DNA from: CAYWBU01 sp942491525
Lineage (GTDB): Bacteria; Desulfobacterota; Desulfomonilia; UBA1062
Length of the DNA: 64,000 nucleotides
Direction of reading: 5' to 3'
Assembly: GCA_942491525.1 (NCBI GenBank)
Contig: CALOBW010000056.1
Location: 310,001 to 374,000, forward strand
Made by a program: the position numbers and the translations under genes. Position 1 is the stretch's first letter. Each line of letters opens with the position of its first letter. Below are positions 18,247 to 30,964 of this stretch, in pieces. The notes beneath the pieces are model-generated. The model was not told the origin of the DNA. It was given only the letters and a program-made list of their open reading frames with translations, and ran no database searches.

Positions 18247-19383
18247 ATGCGTATTTCAAGAAAAGCACAGGAGATATCATCCTTCCTGGTCATGGATGTG
18301 CTGGAAGAGGCGCATGCCATGGCCGCTGAGGGTCGTGACATTATTCATCTGGAGGTGGGTGAGCCCGACTTTGATACGCCGGCCTGCATTCAGGAGGCGG
18401 CTATAAGGGCTGTGCGCGAGGGCCGCACCCACTACACCCACTCCCAGGGGATTGTTGAGCTGCGTGAAGCCATCTGCGAGCACTATATGCAGACTTACGG
18501 CGTCAAGGTTGAGCCCGACCAGGTCTTCGTCACCTCCGGCTCTTCGCCGGCCCTGCTGCTGGCCTACGCCGTGCTCTGCGACGCCGGCGACCAGGTCATC
18601 ATGGCTGACCCCTACTACGCCTGCTACCCCAACTTTGCGCGCACTCTGGATGTGGAACCGGTTCTGGTGCCCACCGGGCGTGAAGACGGCTTCCAGCTCA
18701 ATCCGGCGAAGGTCAAAGCGGCGATCACCGAGAGAACCCGCGCCATCATGACCAACTCGCCGGCCAACCCGACCGGCATCTGCCTGGACGGCGAGCATAT
18801 GCGCACTCTCTGCTCACTGGGGCTGCCAATTATTGCAGACGAGATCTACCACGGCCTGATCTACGAGGGCGAGCAGCGCAGCATGCTGGAGTACAGCGAT
18901 GAAGCCATCGTCATCAACGGCTTCTCCAAGGCCTGGGCCATGACCGGCTGGCGCCTGGGCTGGGCCATCTTCCCCAAAACGCTGATCCGCAGCGTGCAGA
19001 AGATCAATCAGAACCTCAACATCTGCGCGCCCTCCATGGCCCAGTGGGGCGGGGTGGCCGCCCTGCGTGAAGCGAGCGCTGATGTGGCCCGCATGCACAG
19101 CGTCTTTGCCGGGCGCCGGCGCAGCATGCTGGATGCCATGCGTGAATTCAACGTGGAGGTTGAACCCACCGGTGCCTTCTATGTGCTGGCCAACATGAGC
19201 CATATCACAAACGATTCGCATAAACTGGCCTTCGATATTTTGCGGGCCACCGGTGTGGGCGTCACTCCGGGCATTGATTTCGGGCCCAGCGCCGAAGGTT
19301 ATATCAGATTTTCCTACGCCAACTCCGAAGATAACATCATCGAAGGGATCAGGCGCGTAAGCGACTATATGAGGACTCTATGA
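18247..19383 (+). CDS. Class I/II PLP-dependent aminotransferase
   Basis: A 378-residue fold-type I aminotransferase. Landmarks are HLEVGEPDFDTP near residue 35, the substrate/PLP loop SGSSPALLLA near 98, NSPANPTG near 168, the PLP-binding Lys in NGFSKAWAMTGWRLGW near 230, and a C-terminal Arg in IRFSYANS. It is likely an aspartate or aromatic/alanine-type enzyme; the amino acid cannot be fixed from sequence. ATG at 18247 is preferred over GTG at 18241 because AGGG lies five bases upstream. It overlaps engB by four bases. Confidence 0.9.
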   Translation: MRISRKAQEISSFLVMDVLEEAHAMAAEGRDIIHLEVGEPDFDTPACIQEAAIRAVREGRTHYTHSQGIVELREAICEHYMQTYGVKVEPDQVFVTSGSSPALLLAYAVLCDAGDQVIMADPYYACYPNFARTLDVEPVLVPTGREDGFQLNPAKVKAAITERTRAIMTNSPANPTGICLDGEHMRTLCSLGLPIIADEIYHGLIYEGEQRSMLEYSDEAIVINGFSKAWAMTGWRLGWAIFPKTLIRSVQKINQNLNICAPSMAQWGGVAALREASADVARMHSVFAGRRRSMLDAMREFNVEVEPTGAFYVLANMSHITNDSHKLAFDILRATGVGVTPGIDFGPSAEGYIRFSYANSEDNIIEGIRRVSDYMRTL

Positions 19384-19979
19384 ACGTTAAAATCAGAAAC
19401 GCCGAGTATGTTGGCAGTGTCTATGAGGATCTGCCCGAACTGCCCGAGGTCGCCTTTGCCGGCCGCTCCAATGTGGGCAAGTCTTCGCTGATCAACGCGC
19501 TGCTCAACCGCCGCTCGCTGGTCAGGACCAGTAAACAGCCCGGCAAGACCCGCAACGTCAACTATTTTCAGATCGACATGGTTGATCTGCCATCCATCTA
19601 CATGGTCGATCTGCCGGGTTACGGCTACGCCAAGGTGCCGCAGGGCATGAAGGATGAGTGGGGCAAGCTGGCCGCGCGCTACTTCCACAACAACAAGAAC
19701 CTGAAGCTGCTGCTGGTGCTGGTGGATATCCGCCGCGACGTGCGCGAGGAGGAGTTCATGGCCCTCGACCTGGTCAAGGAGACGGAAGCCAAAGCCCTGG
19801 TGATCGCCACCAAGGCCGACAAACTGAAGCGCTCCCAGTATCAGAAGAACATCGCGCGCATCAAGAAGCAGTGCGGCATTACGCCCCTGCTCTGTTCGTC
19901 GCTGGACAAGGCCGGGCTGGAGCAGATCTGGGATGAGATTGTGGCGGCGACGGCTACGGCAGAATCAGAAAACGAATAG
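19380..19979 (+). CDS. engB: Ribosome biogenesis GTPase EngB/YsxC/YihA
   Basis: A 199-residue TrmE-Era-EngA-EngB-superfamily GTPase for large-subunit assembly. G1 is GRSNVGKSS (near residue 28), G2 lies in QPGKTRNVNYF, G3 is DLPGYGYAK (near 77), and G4 is ATKADKLKRSQ (near 139). The ATG is inside the TGA of the aminotransferase gene (ATGA), giving translational coupling. The C-terminus ends in a short acidic tail. Confidence 0.96.
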   Translation: MNVKIRNAEYVGSVYEDLPELPEVAFAGRSNVGKSSLINALLNRRSLVRTSKQPGKTRNVNYFQIDMVDLPSIYMVDLPGYGYAKVPQGMKDEWGKLAARYFHNNKNLKLLLVLVDIRRDVREEEFMALDLVKETEAKALVIATKADKLKRSQYQKNIARIKKQCGITPLLCSSLDKAGLEQIWDEIVAATATAESENE

Positions 19980-20031
19980 AGAATCGTTTACTCTCCTCGG
20001 GAGTGGGAGTGTGGCGCAGATAGTATAATCT

Positions 20032-20436
20032 ATGAAGAAAATTTTAATGTTATTAAGTTTAATCTTTGTAGCGAGTTTTTCTGTAGCCGCAGAATATTCA
20101 ACCCCTGAAGCTACAATTTCAACCTATATTGATGCAGTTAGAAAAGGCGATCCGGTCGCGGTCTACGATTGTTTTGTTGCTAAGGAGTATGGCTATGCGC
20201 TGCAACAGGCAATAAATATCGCAGGCTTTGAAATCAAGAAAAACACGGTTTATGGGGCCAATGAGGTTGTGCAGTGGGGTGACGTTGTGCCTGCGGCAAA
20301 GTGGGGCGATGTTGATCTTGAGGTTGAAGAGATTCTGGATGGTAAGTCGGTAATGTACTCGTATCTTCTTCGAGAAATTCGTTCAGAGTGGAAGATTGTA
20401 ACATTTAGTGCTTGGTTGTCTGATGATGATTCATAG
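20032..20436 (+). CDS. Small secreted protein, unknown
   Basis: A 134-residue protein with a signal peptide (MKKILMLLSLIFVASFSVAA; cleavage near residue 20). The mature part begins TPEATISTYIDAVRKGD, like the helix of NTF2/SnoaL-fold or DUF4878-type periplasmic proteins; this is a weak resemblance. It is AT-rich compared with engB and thiC on either side, so it may be a recent arrival. No Shine-Dalgarno sequence is visible. A TATAAT lies at 20024-20029 but is only two bases from the ATG, too close to be its promoter. Confidence 0.65.
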   Translation: MKKILMLLSLIFVASFSVAAEYSTPEATISTYIDAVRKGDPVAVYDCFVAKEYGYALQQAINIAGFEIKKNTVYGANEVVQWGDVVPAAKWGDVDLEVEEILDGKSVMYSYLLREIRSEWKIVTFSAWLSDDDS

Positions 20437-20510
20437 TTTTTGATATGTAACCTCTTTAAAATCCAGATGTGAGATCTATCATATCCCTATCCGCATTTGA
20501 GGAGGAAGAT

Positions 20511-20774
20511 ATGAAAGATGAGAAACATCTGATCCTGGCCATTCATGTCACCAATCGCACCCAGCACGCCTCTGACCTGCAGGCGGTGCTTTCGGATTTC
20601 GGCTGCTACATCAAGACCCGCCTGGGCCTGCACGATGCCGAGGAGAATTTCTGCTCCGGCAACGGCATCATCATTCTGGAGCTGCTGGATAATCTGGATA
20701 AGATGCTGGAGCTCAAAGGTAAGGTCAACTCAATCGCTGGGGTGAGCGCTAAAGAGATCGTCTTCGAACATTGA
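20511..20774 (+). CDS. Small ACT-like protein
   Basis: An 87-residue protein with the ferredoxin-like/ACT pattern: strand LILAIHVTNR, helix, TRLGLHDAEENFCSGNG in the middle, then IIILELL. Short proteins of this type are widespread in anaerobes; some are annotated as iron-only hydrogenase system regulators (TM1266 group). No hydrogenase gene is in the window, so that link is tentative. The ATG at 20511 has GGAGGA at 20501-20506; the in-frame extension from 20469 is not needed. Confidence 0.65.
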   Translation: MKDEKHLILAIHVTNRTQHASDLQAVLSDFGCYIKTRLGLHDAEENFCSGNGIIILELLDNLDKMLELKGKVNSIAGVSAKEIVFEH

Positions 20775-20791
20775 GGGGGCATAAAGCCCCC
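20775..20791. terminator. Hairpin between convergent genes
   Basis: GGGGGC and GCCCCC pair around the loop ATAAA, directly after the stop codon of the plus-strand gene and nine bases from the thiC stop. It can serve both convergent transcripts. On the plus strand the exit (TGATTATTATTT) is moderately T-rich. Confidence 0.55.
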
Positions 20792-20799
20792 CCTGATTA

Positions 20800-22083
<1,284 letters not shown>

Positions 22084-22084
22084 A

Positions 22085-23101
22085 TTATATCTCCAGAAAT
22101 GCGTTATTGATGGTCTGCATGGCCTCAAGCGGGTCGTCGGCTTCGGTGACGGCCCTGATGACAGCCACGTTGTTGCATGCAGTTTTATCCAGATTGTTGA
22201 TGCGCGTGAGGTCCAGACCGCCGATGCCCACGATGGGGTGCCGGGCAACTTTGTGAGCCTGGCCCAGCAGGTCCGGTCCCACCACGGGGTCGGGGATCTC
22301 CTTGGAATTGGTCACATAGATCGGGCCGAAGCCGATGTAGTCCACCGGCTCGTCGTTGGCAGCCTGCACCTGGTCCAGGTTGTGGGTCGAGAGTCCCAGC
22401 AGCATGTCGCCCACCAGCTTGCGGGCCTCAACGGGCGGCAGGTCGCTCTGACCGATGTGCAGGCAGTCGGCGTCGCTCAGGAGGGCGATGTCGGGGCGGT
22501 CGTTGACCACGAAGAGAGTCTCGCTGCCCGTGGTGATAGAGCGCATTTGGCGGGCAATCTTGAGCATCTCGGCCATGTCGCGGCCCTTGTATCTGAGCTG
22601 CACGGCCGGCAGCCCGGCCTCGACGGCCAGCTCGGTCAGCTTCTGATAGCCGGCGCTCGGGTTGGTCAGCACGAGGTAGAGGCCGCGCCCCAGCGTTTTG
22701 CGCTGCATAGCCTTGAGGATGTCGCGGTCCAGGTCGTAGATCTTGTAACGCAGGCCCTTCATGGTCTCGGAGGTGGCCGGATCTTCGAGCTTGAAGAGCT
22801 CCTCCATGACCCTGAGGCCCTCCTGCACGCGCTTCAGGTTGGAGCGCATGATGTCGTTCAGGCTCTCGCGCTCGTACTCGAGCTGGCCTTTAGCGGCAAA
22901 GCCGACGTCGCTGCCGGCGGCCCGTGCAGAGATATAGTTCTCGGCCGGGCAGGCCGCGCAGACTGCGTGGCGGATCTGTTTTAGCTGCTGCTGGATCTCG
23001 GCGTTGTCAAAGGTGTAGCGGAAGATGTCTTCGGCGACCCTCAGGCCTTCGGTGATGCGGTTGAGGTTGGCGTCAACGGCGCGGGCAATGTCACTCTTCA
23101 T
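22085..23101 (-). CDS. thiE: Thiamine-phosphate synthase with N-terminal ThiD2-like domain
   Basis: A 338-residue protein. The C-terminal TIM barrel (about residues 135-335) couples HMP-PP and thiazole phosphate: QLRYKGRDM near 170, NDRPDIALLSDADCLHIGQSD near 202 and GFGPIYVTNSKE near 257. The N-terminal 130 residues are an extra helical domain of the kind found before ThiE in several phyla (ThiD2-type). It has an internal duplication: ANLNRITEGLRVAED (residues 11-25) and SNLKRVQEGLRVMEE (about 88-102). Start ATG at 23101 has GAGG seven bases upstream. It lies directly below a TPP riboswitch. Confidence 0.95.
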   Translation of the reverse strand: MKSDIARAVDANLNRITEGLRVAEDIFRYTFDNAEIQQQLKQIRHAVCAACPAENYISARAAGSDVGFAAKGQLEYERESLNDIMRSNLKRVQEGLRVMEELFKLEDPATSETMKGLRYKIYDLDRDILKAMQRKTLGRGLYLVLTNPSAGYQKLTELAVEAGLPAVQLRYKGRDMAEMLKIARQMRSITTGSETLFVVNDRPDIALLSDADCLHIGQSDLPPVEARKLVGDMLLGLSTHNLDQVQAANDEPVDYIGFGPIYVTNSKEIPDPVVGPDLLGQAHKVARHPIVGIGGLDLTRINNLDKTACNNVAVIRAVTEADDPLEAMQTINNAFLEI

Positions 23102-23157
23102 GCGGATTCCTCGGGTAAGTGCTGGCTGTTGTTGAAGTGAAATAATATTTCATTTAA

Positions 23158-23232
23158 TCTCCCTACGCTGGCATTATCCAGATCAGGTCAAAGGGTATGA
23201 TCTCAGGCGCTTTAGCCACCCCCACCGCTGGC
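23158..23232 (-). ncRNA. TPP riboswitch (THI element)
   Basis: On the minus strand the conserved blocks appear in order: GGTGGGGGTGGC, GCGCCTGAGATCATACCC (pyrimidine-sensor arm with CTGAGA), TTTGACCTGATCTGGATAAT and GCCAGCGTAGGGA. These are the signature of the thiamine pyrophosphate aptamer. It ends about 57 bases before thiE and should lower thiE-thiC expression when TPP is high. No strong terminator stem was picked out, so translational control is possible. Confidence 0.96.
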
Positions 23233-23295
23233 AACCATAGATAGGCCGCCGGGATGTGTCAACTGTTTATTGTTCAAAGGGGGATCGGGTGCGGC

Positions 23296-26841
<3,546 letters not shown>

Positions 26842-26896
26842 TTAACTCTCCTCGTGAAATCCATATGACGACCCCCATCCGGGATCGAATGGGGCC

Positions 26897-26925
26897 ATTA
26901 TACTTTATCCCTCCGGCCATCACAA
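26897..26925 (-). promoter_or_regulatory. Promoter of the hybrid kinase gene
   Basis: On the minus strand TTGTGA (26925-26920), exactly 17 bases, then TATAAT (26902-26897). The start codon is about 55 bases downstream. Confidence 0.6.
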
Positions 26926-26992
26926 GCGCTGTCGTTTTAGTGGACGTAAAAAGGTATTTTTTTTGGCAGGGGCTTTATGATAGAGGTTTGAT

Positions 26993-27217
26993 ATGGGTAA
27001 TGGAACATTTGAGAATCTTATACCGCTATTGTTCATCGCTTTTCTGCTGCTCCCGCAGTTGATGAAGTTTCTGGGACGGCTGCTGGGCAAGGATTTTAGC
27101 GACCTGACTGAAGACGAGGAGTTTGAGGACTACGCTGAAACTCCCGACTTTGAAGCGCCGGAACGAAAAGGAGAGGGCGAGATTTCCGATAAGCCCATCA
27201 ATCCTAAATGGTTCTAG
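26993..27217 (+). CDS. Small membrane-anchored acidic protein
   Basis: A 74-residue protein with one membrane helix (about residues 8-30, LIPLLFIAFLLLPQLMKFLG) and a charged, strongly acidic tail (LTEDEEFEDYAETPDFEAPE) that is probably disordered. No family recognised. ATG at 26993 has GAGG six bases upstream. Its 3' end overlaps the next ORF, so the two form an operon and may act together. Confidence 0.6.
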   Translation: MGNGTFENLIPLLFIAFLLLPQLMKFLGRLLGKDFSDLTEDEEFEDYAETPDFEAPERKGEGEISDKPINPKWF

Positions 27218-27849
27218 AGCAAAGGCAGGAAAATCCAGGGATGCGTTTTTTGCTGGGGGTGGTGATTATCGCCCTGAGCGTCTATGGATTCTATATCGGC
27301 ATTGCCCGCAGCAATTCGCCGGCGCTTTTCATCAAACCCCAGCGCTTTGTGGCCGCTGAATATGAGTGCCGCGAGGCCTCGGGGCCGACGTTCGACCTCT
27401 GTCTGCCGGCCGAACTGGACTTTGAGCCGACCGCCGAGGGGCTCTACTTCTATTCGCTGGAGGATGAGGTGCGCGGCAGTGTGGTGCTGCTGGAGGCCCT
27501 GCCCGGCGAGGATGATTGGCGCCGCGGCCTTAGGGGTCCTATACTGGGAACATTCATGGGCGGCATTGATGGGACGAGCTCTTTTGATCTGATGGTCACG
27601 ATTCTGAGTACGCGCTTCAATCCCGTCCTGATGGGGCCCAAGGCGTCGCTGCTGCCGGAGTGGATCATGCAGCAGAAGGATGGTCTGATCATGATCATGG
27701 AGGATCGGCCTGTGATCGTATTCAGTTCGCCGACCCGCCAGTACGGTGTCTATCTGGCCGACTTCGGCGTCATGGCCGTCTCGGTCGAAGGGTTCATGGA
27801 TTATCGCAGGTTGGGCGCTATGCTGGCCGGATCAATGGCTGCAGATTGA
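27208..27849 (+). CDS. Membrane-anchored protein, unknown
   Basis: A 213-residue protein with one N-terminal helix (LLGVVIIALSVYGFYIGIA) followed by a soluble domain of about 170 residues, probably periplasmic. The domain has a Cys pair in EYECREASGPTFDLCLP that could form a disulfide. No family recognised. The start may be ATG 27208 (coupled to the upstream gene) or ATG 27241 (AGGA ten bases upstream), the second giving 202 residues. Its end overlaps a convergent response-regulator gene by 18 bases. Confidence 0.6.
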   Translation: MVLEQRQENPGMRFLLGVVIIALSVYGFYIGIARSNSPALFIKPQRFVAAEYECREASGPTFDLCLPAELDFEPTAEGLYFYSLEDEVRGSVVLLEALPGEDDWRRGLRGPILGTFMGGIDGTSSFDLMVTILSTRFNPVLMGPKASLLPEWIMQQKDGLIMIMEDRPVIVFSSPTRQYGVYLADFGVMAVSVEGFMDYRRLGAMLAGSMAAD

Positions 27850-28212
27850 GTCCACAACCGCTTTAAGCTCCTTGAGGTGGAAGGGTTTGGCCACGAAGGC
27901 CTCGGCGCCCTTCTCGAAGGCAGTCTTCTTGGCTTCGCTGACGCTGAAGCCGGTAATCAGGACGACCGGGATCTCGGGGTAGCGCCCCTTGATCTCACTG
28001 ATCAGCTGGAAGCCGTCCATGTGGGGCATGTGAATGTCTGAAACCACCAGGTCCATGGGTTTGTGCTGCAGAATTTCCAGGGCCTGCAGGCCGTCATTGG
28101 CCGTGTAGACCTCGTAGTCGAACATGCTCAGGAAGTCGGCGATGACGCCGGCCAGATCGATTGAGTCGTCGACAACCAGGATATGGTTTTTATTCACTGT
28201 TTGTTCCATCAC
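27832..28212 (-). CDS. Single-domain response regulator
   Basis: A 126-residue CheY-like receiver. Acidic pocket VVDDS (residues 15-19), phospho-Asp in LVVSDIHMPHMDGF (near residue 60), Thr in LITGFS and Lys in FVAKPFH (near 112) are all present, so it should accept phosphate. It has no output domain. Last gene of the HDOD/kinase operon, its start overlaps the previous gene by 23 bases. Confidence 0.92.
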   Translation of the reverse strand: MMEQTVNKNHILVVDDSIDLAGVIADFLSMFDYEVYTANDGLQALEILQHKPMDLVVSDIHMPHMDGFQLISEIKGRYPEIPVVLITGFSVSEAKKTAFEKGAEAFVAKPFHLKELKAVVDSICSH

Positions 28213-28864
28213 TTATGTCTATCATTTCATAATTTTTCATGGTTGTATATTTCTTTGTTTCGGCGCTGCTGATGCTGGTCAGCTTCTCCATAACCTCTTT
28301 GATTTTGAAGATCTGGGTCTCCATGGTCTGCAGAATCTGCTGGATCTTGGGGATATCCTCAACGTCGGGCGACATCTGCAGGATCTCAACATTGCCCAGG
28401 ATGATGTTGAGCGGGGTGTTGATCTGGTCTGAGAGGGTCACCGAGGTCTTGGAGATGGCGGATGCCTCCTGCTGGCGGCGCTGTTCGGCGCCGTAGTGCT
28501 GCATCTCGAGGGCCCGGTTGACGCGCAGGATCAGCTCCTCCTCATCGCAGGGCTTGAGCAGGTAGTCGTAGACCCCCAGGCGCAGCGCCGTCACGGCGGT
28601 CTTGATGGAGCCGTAGCCGGTGATGACGATCACCATGGTGCGCGGCGAGATGACCTTGATGTTCTCCAGCAGCTCCAGGCCGTCCATGCCCTCCATCAGG
28701 AGGTCGGTCAGGACCAGGTTGAAGGGGTGCTCGTAGAGCTCTTTGAGGGCATCTTCCGCCGAGGAGACGCCGGTAACATTATATCCGTGGGCGCTTAAGA
28801 TATTGACCAGCGAGTAGCGGACAATCTCTTCATCGTCGACAACCAGGATATTCTTCTTATCCAA
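28190..28864 (-). CDS. REC domain with degenerate DHp tail
   Basis: The 224-residue protein has an intact receiver (residues 1-125: VVDDEE, phospho-Asp in LVLTDLLMEGMDG near 56, VITGYGS, LLKPCDEEE) and a C-terminal helical part like a histidine-kinase dimerisation domain. Its H-box reads TLSDQINTPLNIILG where kinases have S-H-E-x-N-x-P-L, so the phospho-His is Asp and the next Glu is Gln. No ATPase domain follows. It could dimerise with or titrate the neighbouring kinase. TTG start at 28864 is four bases from the kinase stop. Confidence 0.8.
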   Translation of the reverse strand: MDKKNILVVDDEEIVRYSLVNILSAHGYNVTGVSSAEDALKELYEHPFNLVLTDLLMEGMDGLELLENIKVISPRTMVIVITGYGSIKTAVTALRLGVYDYLLKPCDEEELILRVNRALEMQHYGAEQRRQQEASAISKTSVTLSDQINTPLNIILGNVEILQMSPDVEDIPKIQQILQTMETQIFKIKEVMEKLTSISSAETKKYTTMKNYEMIDISDGTNSE

Positions 28865-28867
28865 TCT

Positions 28868-30949
28868 TCACCCCCTGCTGCTCTCGATGCGCTGCTCGAT
28901 GCGGCCGAGCAGCTCCTTGATGCGGAACGGTTTCTTGAGGTAGTCGACGCCGGTCTCCTCCAGGAAGTCCTTGACCTGCAGGTCGTAGGTGTCTCCGGTG
29001 GTGAAGAGGAAGCGCGGCTCCAGGGACGGGTTGAGGCGGATCGCTTCACGGAAAAGTTCCATGCCGTCCACTTCGGGCATTCTGAGGTCGGATATGATCA
29101 GCTGCCAGTTGCGCTCGGCGAGGTTGTTGAGGGCCTCGCGGCCGTTGCAGAAGCTGACGGTGGTGTAGTAGGGCTCCAGGGCGTCTTCGATCAGCTCGCG
29201 CAGGTCGTCTTCATCTTCTACAACCATGATGTAGCCGTCGCCGGAGGCTTGCTGGGTGCTCATGCTGTCCTCGCTGGATGGATGTTCACACTCATGGCTG
29301 CCGCCTTTATGGGGCGGCATGCGCAGAGTTACTTGCGCGCCTTCATCGGTGTTTTCCATCACGATCTCTCCCTTGTGGTCGCTGATGATGCCGTAGCAGA
29401 TGCTCAGTCCCAGGCCGGTGCCGCAATCGACGCCTTTGGTGGAGAAGAAGGGGTCGAATATTTTGGGCATCACATGTTCGGGTATGCCTGGGCCGTTATC
29501 GGCAATCTGGATAACCACATGCTCATGCTGTCGTCTGGAAAGAATATTAATCCTTCCCGGATTATCTCCAATAGCATCGACAGCATTATTGATCAAGTTA
29601 ACCAGTACCTGCTCCATGCAGTTGAGGTCGGCCTGCAGCATCAGCGGATCATCGCCGGGCTGATGCTGGATCTCGATGGAGCGCTTGCGCATGGTGGGGC
29701 GGTAGAGGTTGATGGTGCGCTCGATCAGATCGTCAATGTTGAAGACGCTCTTCTGGGGCGGCACATTGCGCGAGAAGGTCAGCAGGCTCTCGATGATGTT
29801 GCGGGCCGAGTCGGCCGCATTGACGATCACGGCGAAGCGGTCGCGGTCCTTGGCCTGCAGTTCGGAGGTGTCGATCAGCTCGGCGAAGCCCAGAATGGGC
29901 GTCAGCTTGTTGTTGAGCTCATGGGCGATGCCCGAGGTCAGCATGCCCAGGGAGGCCAGCTTCTCGGTCTGCATCTGGCGCTGCTCCAGTTTGCGCTTCT
30001 CGGTGATGTCGCGCAGGATGATGAGGGCCTGCTGGTCGAGGATGCGCTTGACCATCAGCTGGCAGATCAGGCTGTGCTTCTCGCCGATGTTGATGGTCAG
30101 CTCGCGTTCGCAGCCCTCATCCTCGGCCAGCTTGGCGATTCGCATCAGGATGTCGCTTTCAATCTCGGCCTCAAAGATGTCGCCCAGTTTTTCGGGCGCC
30201 CTGCCCAGGGCCGAGATGAGCGCCTTGTTGAAGAACTTGACCTCGCGACCGTCGGTCAGGAGGATCATGTCGTCCGAGGTGTCGACCACGCTGCGGTAGC
30301 TGGCCGAGATGGTCTTGAGGTCGGCGTCCTTGGCTTGCATGGCCTGTTCCAGGTCGATGTATTCGCGTCTGAAGACGTCGTAGATGCTGAGCAGGGTCAG
30401 CATCTGGCCCACCAGCAGGCCCAGCAGTTCGAAGATGCGCACGTCGTGGACGCTGAAGAAGTCGGGTTGGGAGTGGGAGAGGTTGAGCACGCCGATGGTC
30501 TGGCCGCTCTCCTTGATGGGCACGCAGAGCATGGAGCGCAGGCGCACCTTGGTGTCGGGGCGGTTGCTGAAGAACTCGCAGTTCTGGGTGTCCGAAACCA
30601 GCAGGAAGTGACCCTCCTTGGCGCAGCGTCCGGCCACGCCCTCGCCCAGCGGGATCTCGACGCGCTTGTTGGAGGACTGTCCGCTGCCGTCGGCGGCCAT
30701 CAGGACCAGTTTGTCGCCCTGAATCATGAAGACTGAGGCGTTTTCGCAGCGTGACTCCTCAAGCAGCACGTTGACCAGATAGGCGTAGAACTCCTGCTCT
30801 GGCGAACCTTTGCGCACATATTCCGAAAGTTTAAAGATGCCCGAGAGCACACCGATGGTGTCCTCGTAGAAGCCGGAGGTTTGATTCAACAGATTGAGGA
30901 GCAGGGCCTCGCGTTTACTGCACTCTTCAGATGCATTCATCGTATTCAT
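28868..30949 (-). CDS. GAF-PAS hybrid histidine kinase with C-terminal REC
   Basis: The 693-residue soluble protein has GAF (about residues 35-180, CVPIKESGQTIGVLNLSH), PAS (about 215-330), HisKA with SGIAHELNNKLTPILG (His near 345), HATPase (NLINNAVDAIG near 448; DNGPGIPE; GTGLGLSI) and a C-terminal receiver (LIISDLRMPEVDGM near 622). The H-box ELNNKLTPILG is of the NtrB/ZraS-like class. Second in the HDOD operon, 15 bases after it and 3 before the REC-DHp gene. Confidence 0.93.
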   Translation of the reverse strand: MNTMNASEECSKREALLLNLLNQTSGFYEDTIGVLSGIFKLSEYVRKGSPEQEFYAYLVNVLLEESRCENASVFMIQGDKLVLMAADGSGQSSNKRVEIPLGEGVAGRCAKEGHFLLVSDTQNCEFFSNRPDTKVRLRSMLCVPIKESGQTIGVLNLSHSQPDFFSVHDVRIFELLGLLVGQMLTLLSIYDVFRREYIDLEQAMQAKDADLKTISASYRSVVDTSDDMILLTDGREVKFFNKALISALGRAPEKLGDIFEAEIESDILMRIAKLAEDEGCERELTINIGEKHSLICQLMVKRILDQQALIILRDITEKRKLEQRQMQTEKLASLGMLTSGIAHELNNKLTPILGFAELIDTSELQAKDRDRFAVIVNAADSARNIIESLLTFSRNVPPQKSVFNIDDLIERTINLYRPTMRKRSIEIQHQPGDDPLMLQADLNCMEQVLVNLINNAVDAIGDNPGRINILSRRQHEHVVIQIADNGPGIPEHVMPKIFDPFFSTKGVDCGTGLGLSICYGIISDHKGEIVMENTDEGAQVTLRMPPHKGGSHECEHPSSEDSMSTQQASGDGYIMVVEDEDDLRELIEDALEPYYTTVSFCNGREALNNLAERNWQLIISDLRMPEVDGMELFREAIRLNPSLEPRFLFTTGDTYDLQVKDFLEETGVDYLKKPFRIKELLGRIEQRIESSRG

Positions 30950-30964
30950 GTCCTTGGTTCTCTG

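Noticed and set aside
20024..20029. TATAAT as promoter for the secreted protein at 20032
   Set aside because: The box ends two bases before the ATG and has no -35 at 16-18 bases, so transcription would start inside the gene.
22084..22248. N-terminal extension of thiC
   Set aside because: It lies inside thiE in another frame; ThiC proteins begin near MTTLKRKAEQG and the ATG at 22083 follows the thiE stop by one base.
29249..30736. A 495-residue plus-strand frame opposite the GAF hybrid kinase
   Set aside because: Antisense shadow with biased composition; the minus-strand protein has intact GAF, HisKA, HATPase and REC motifs.
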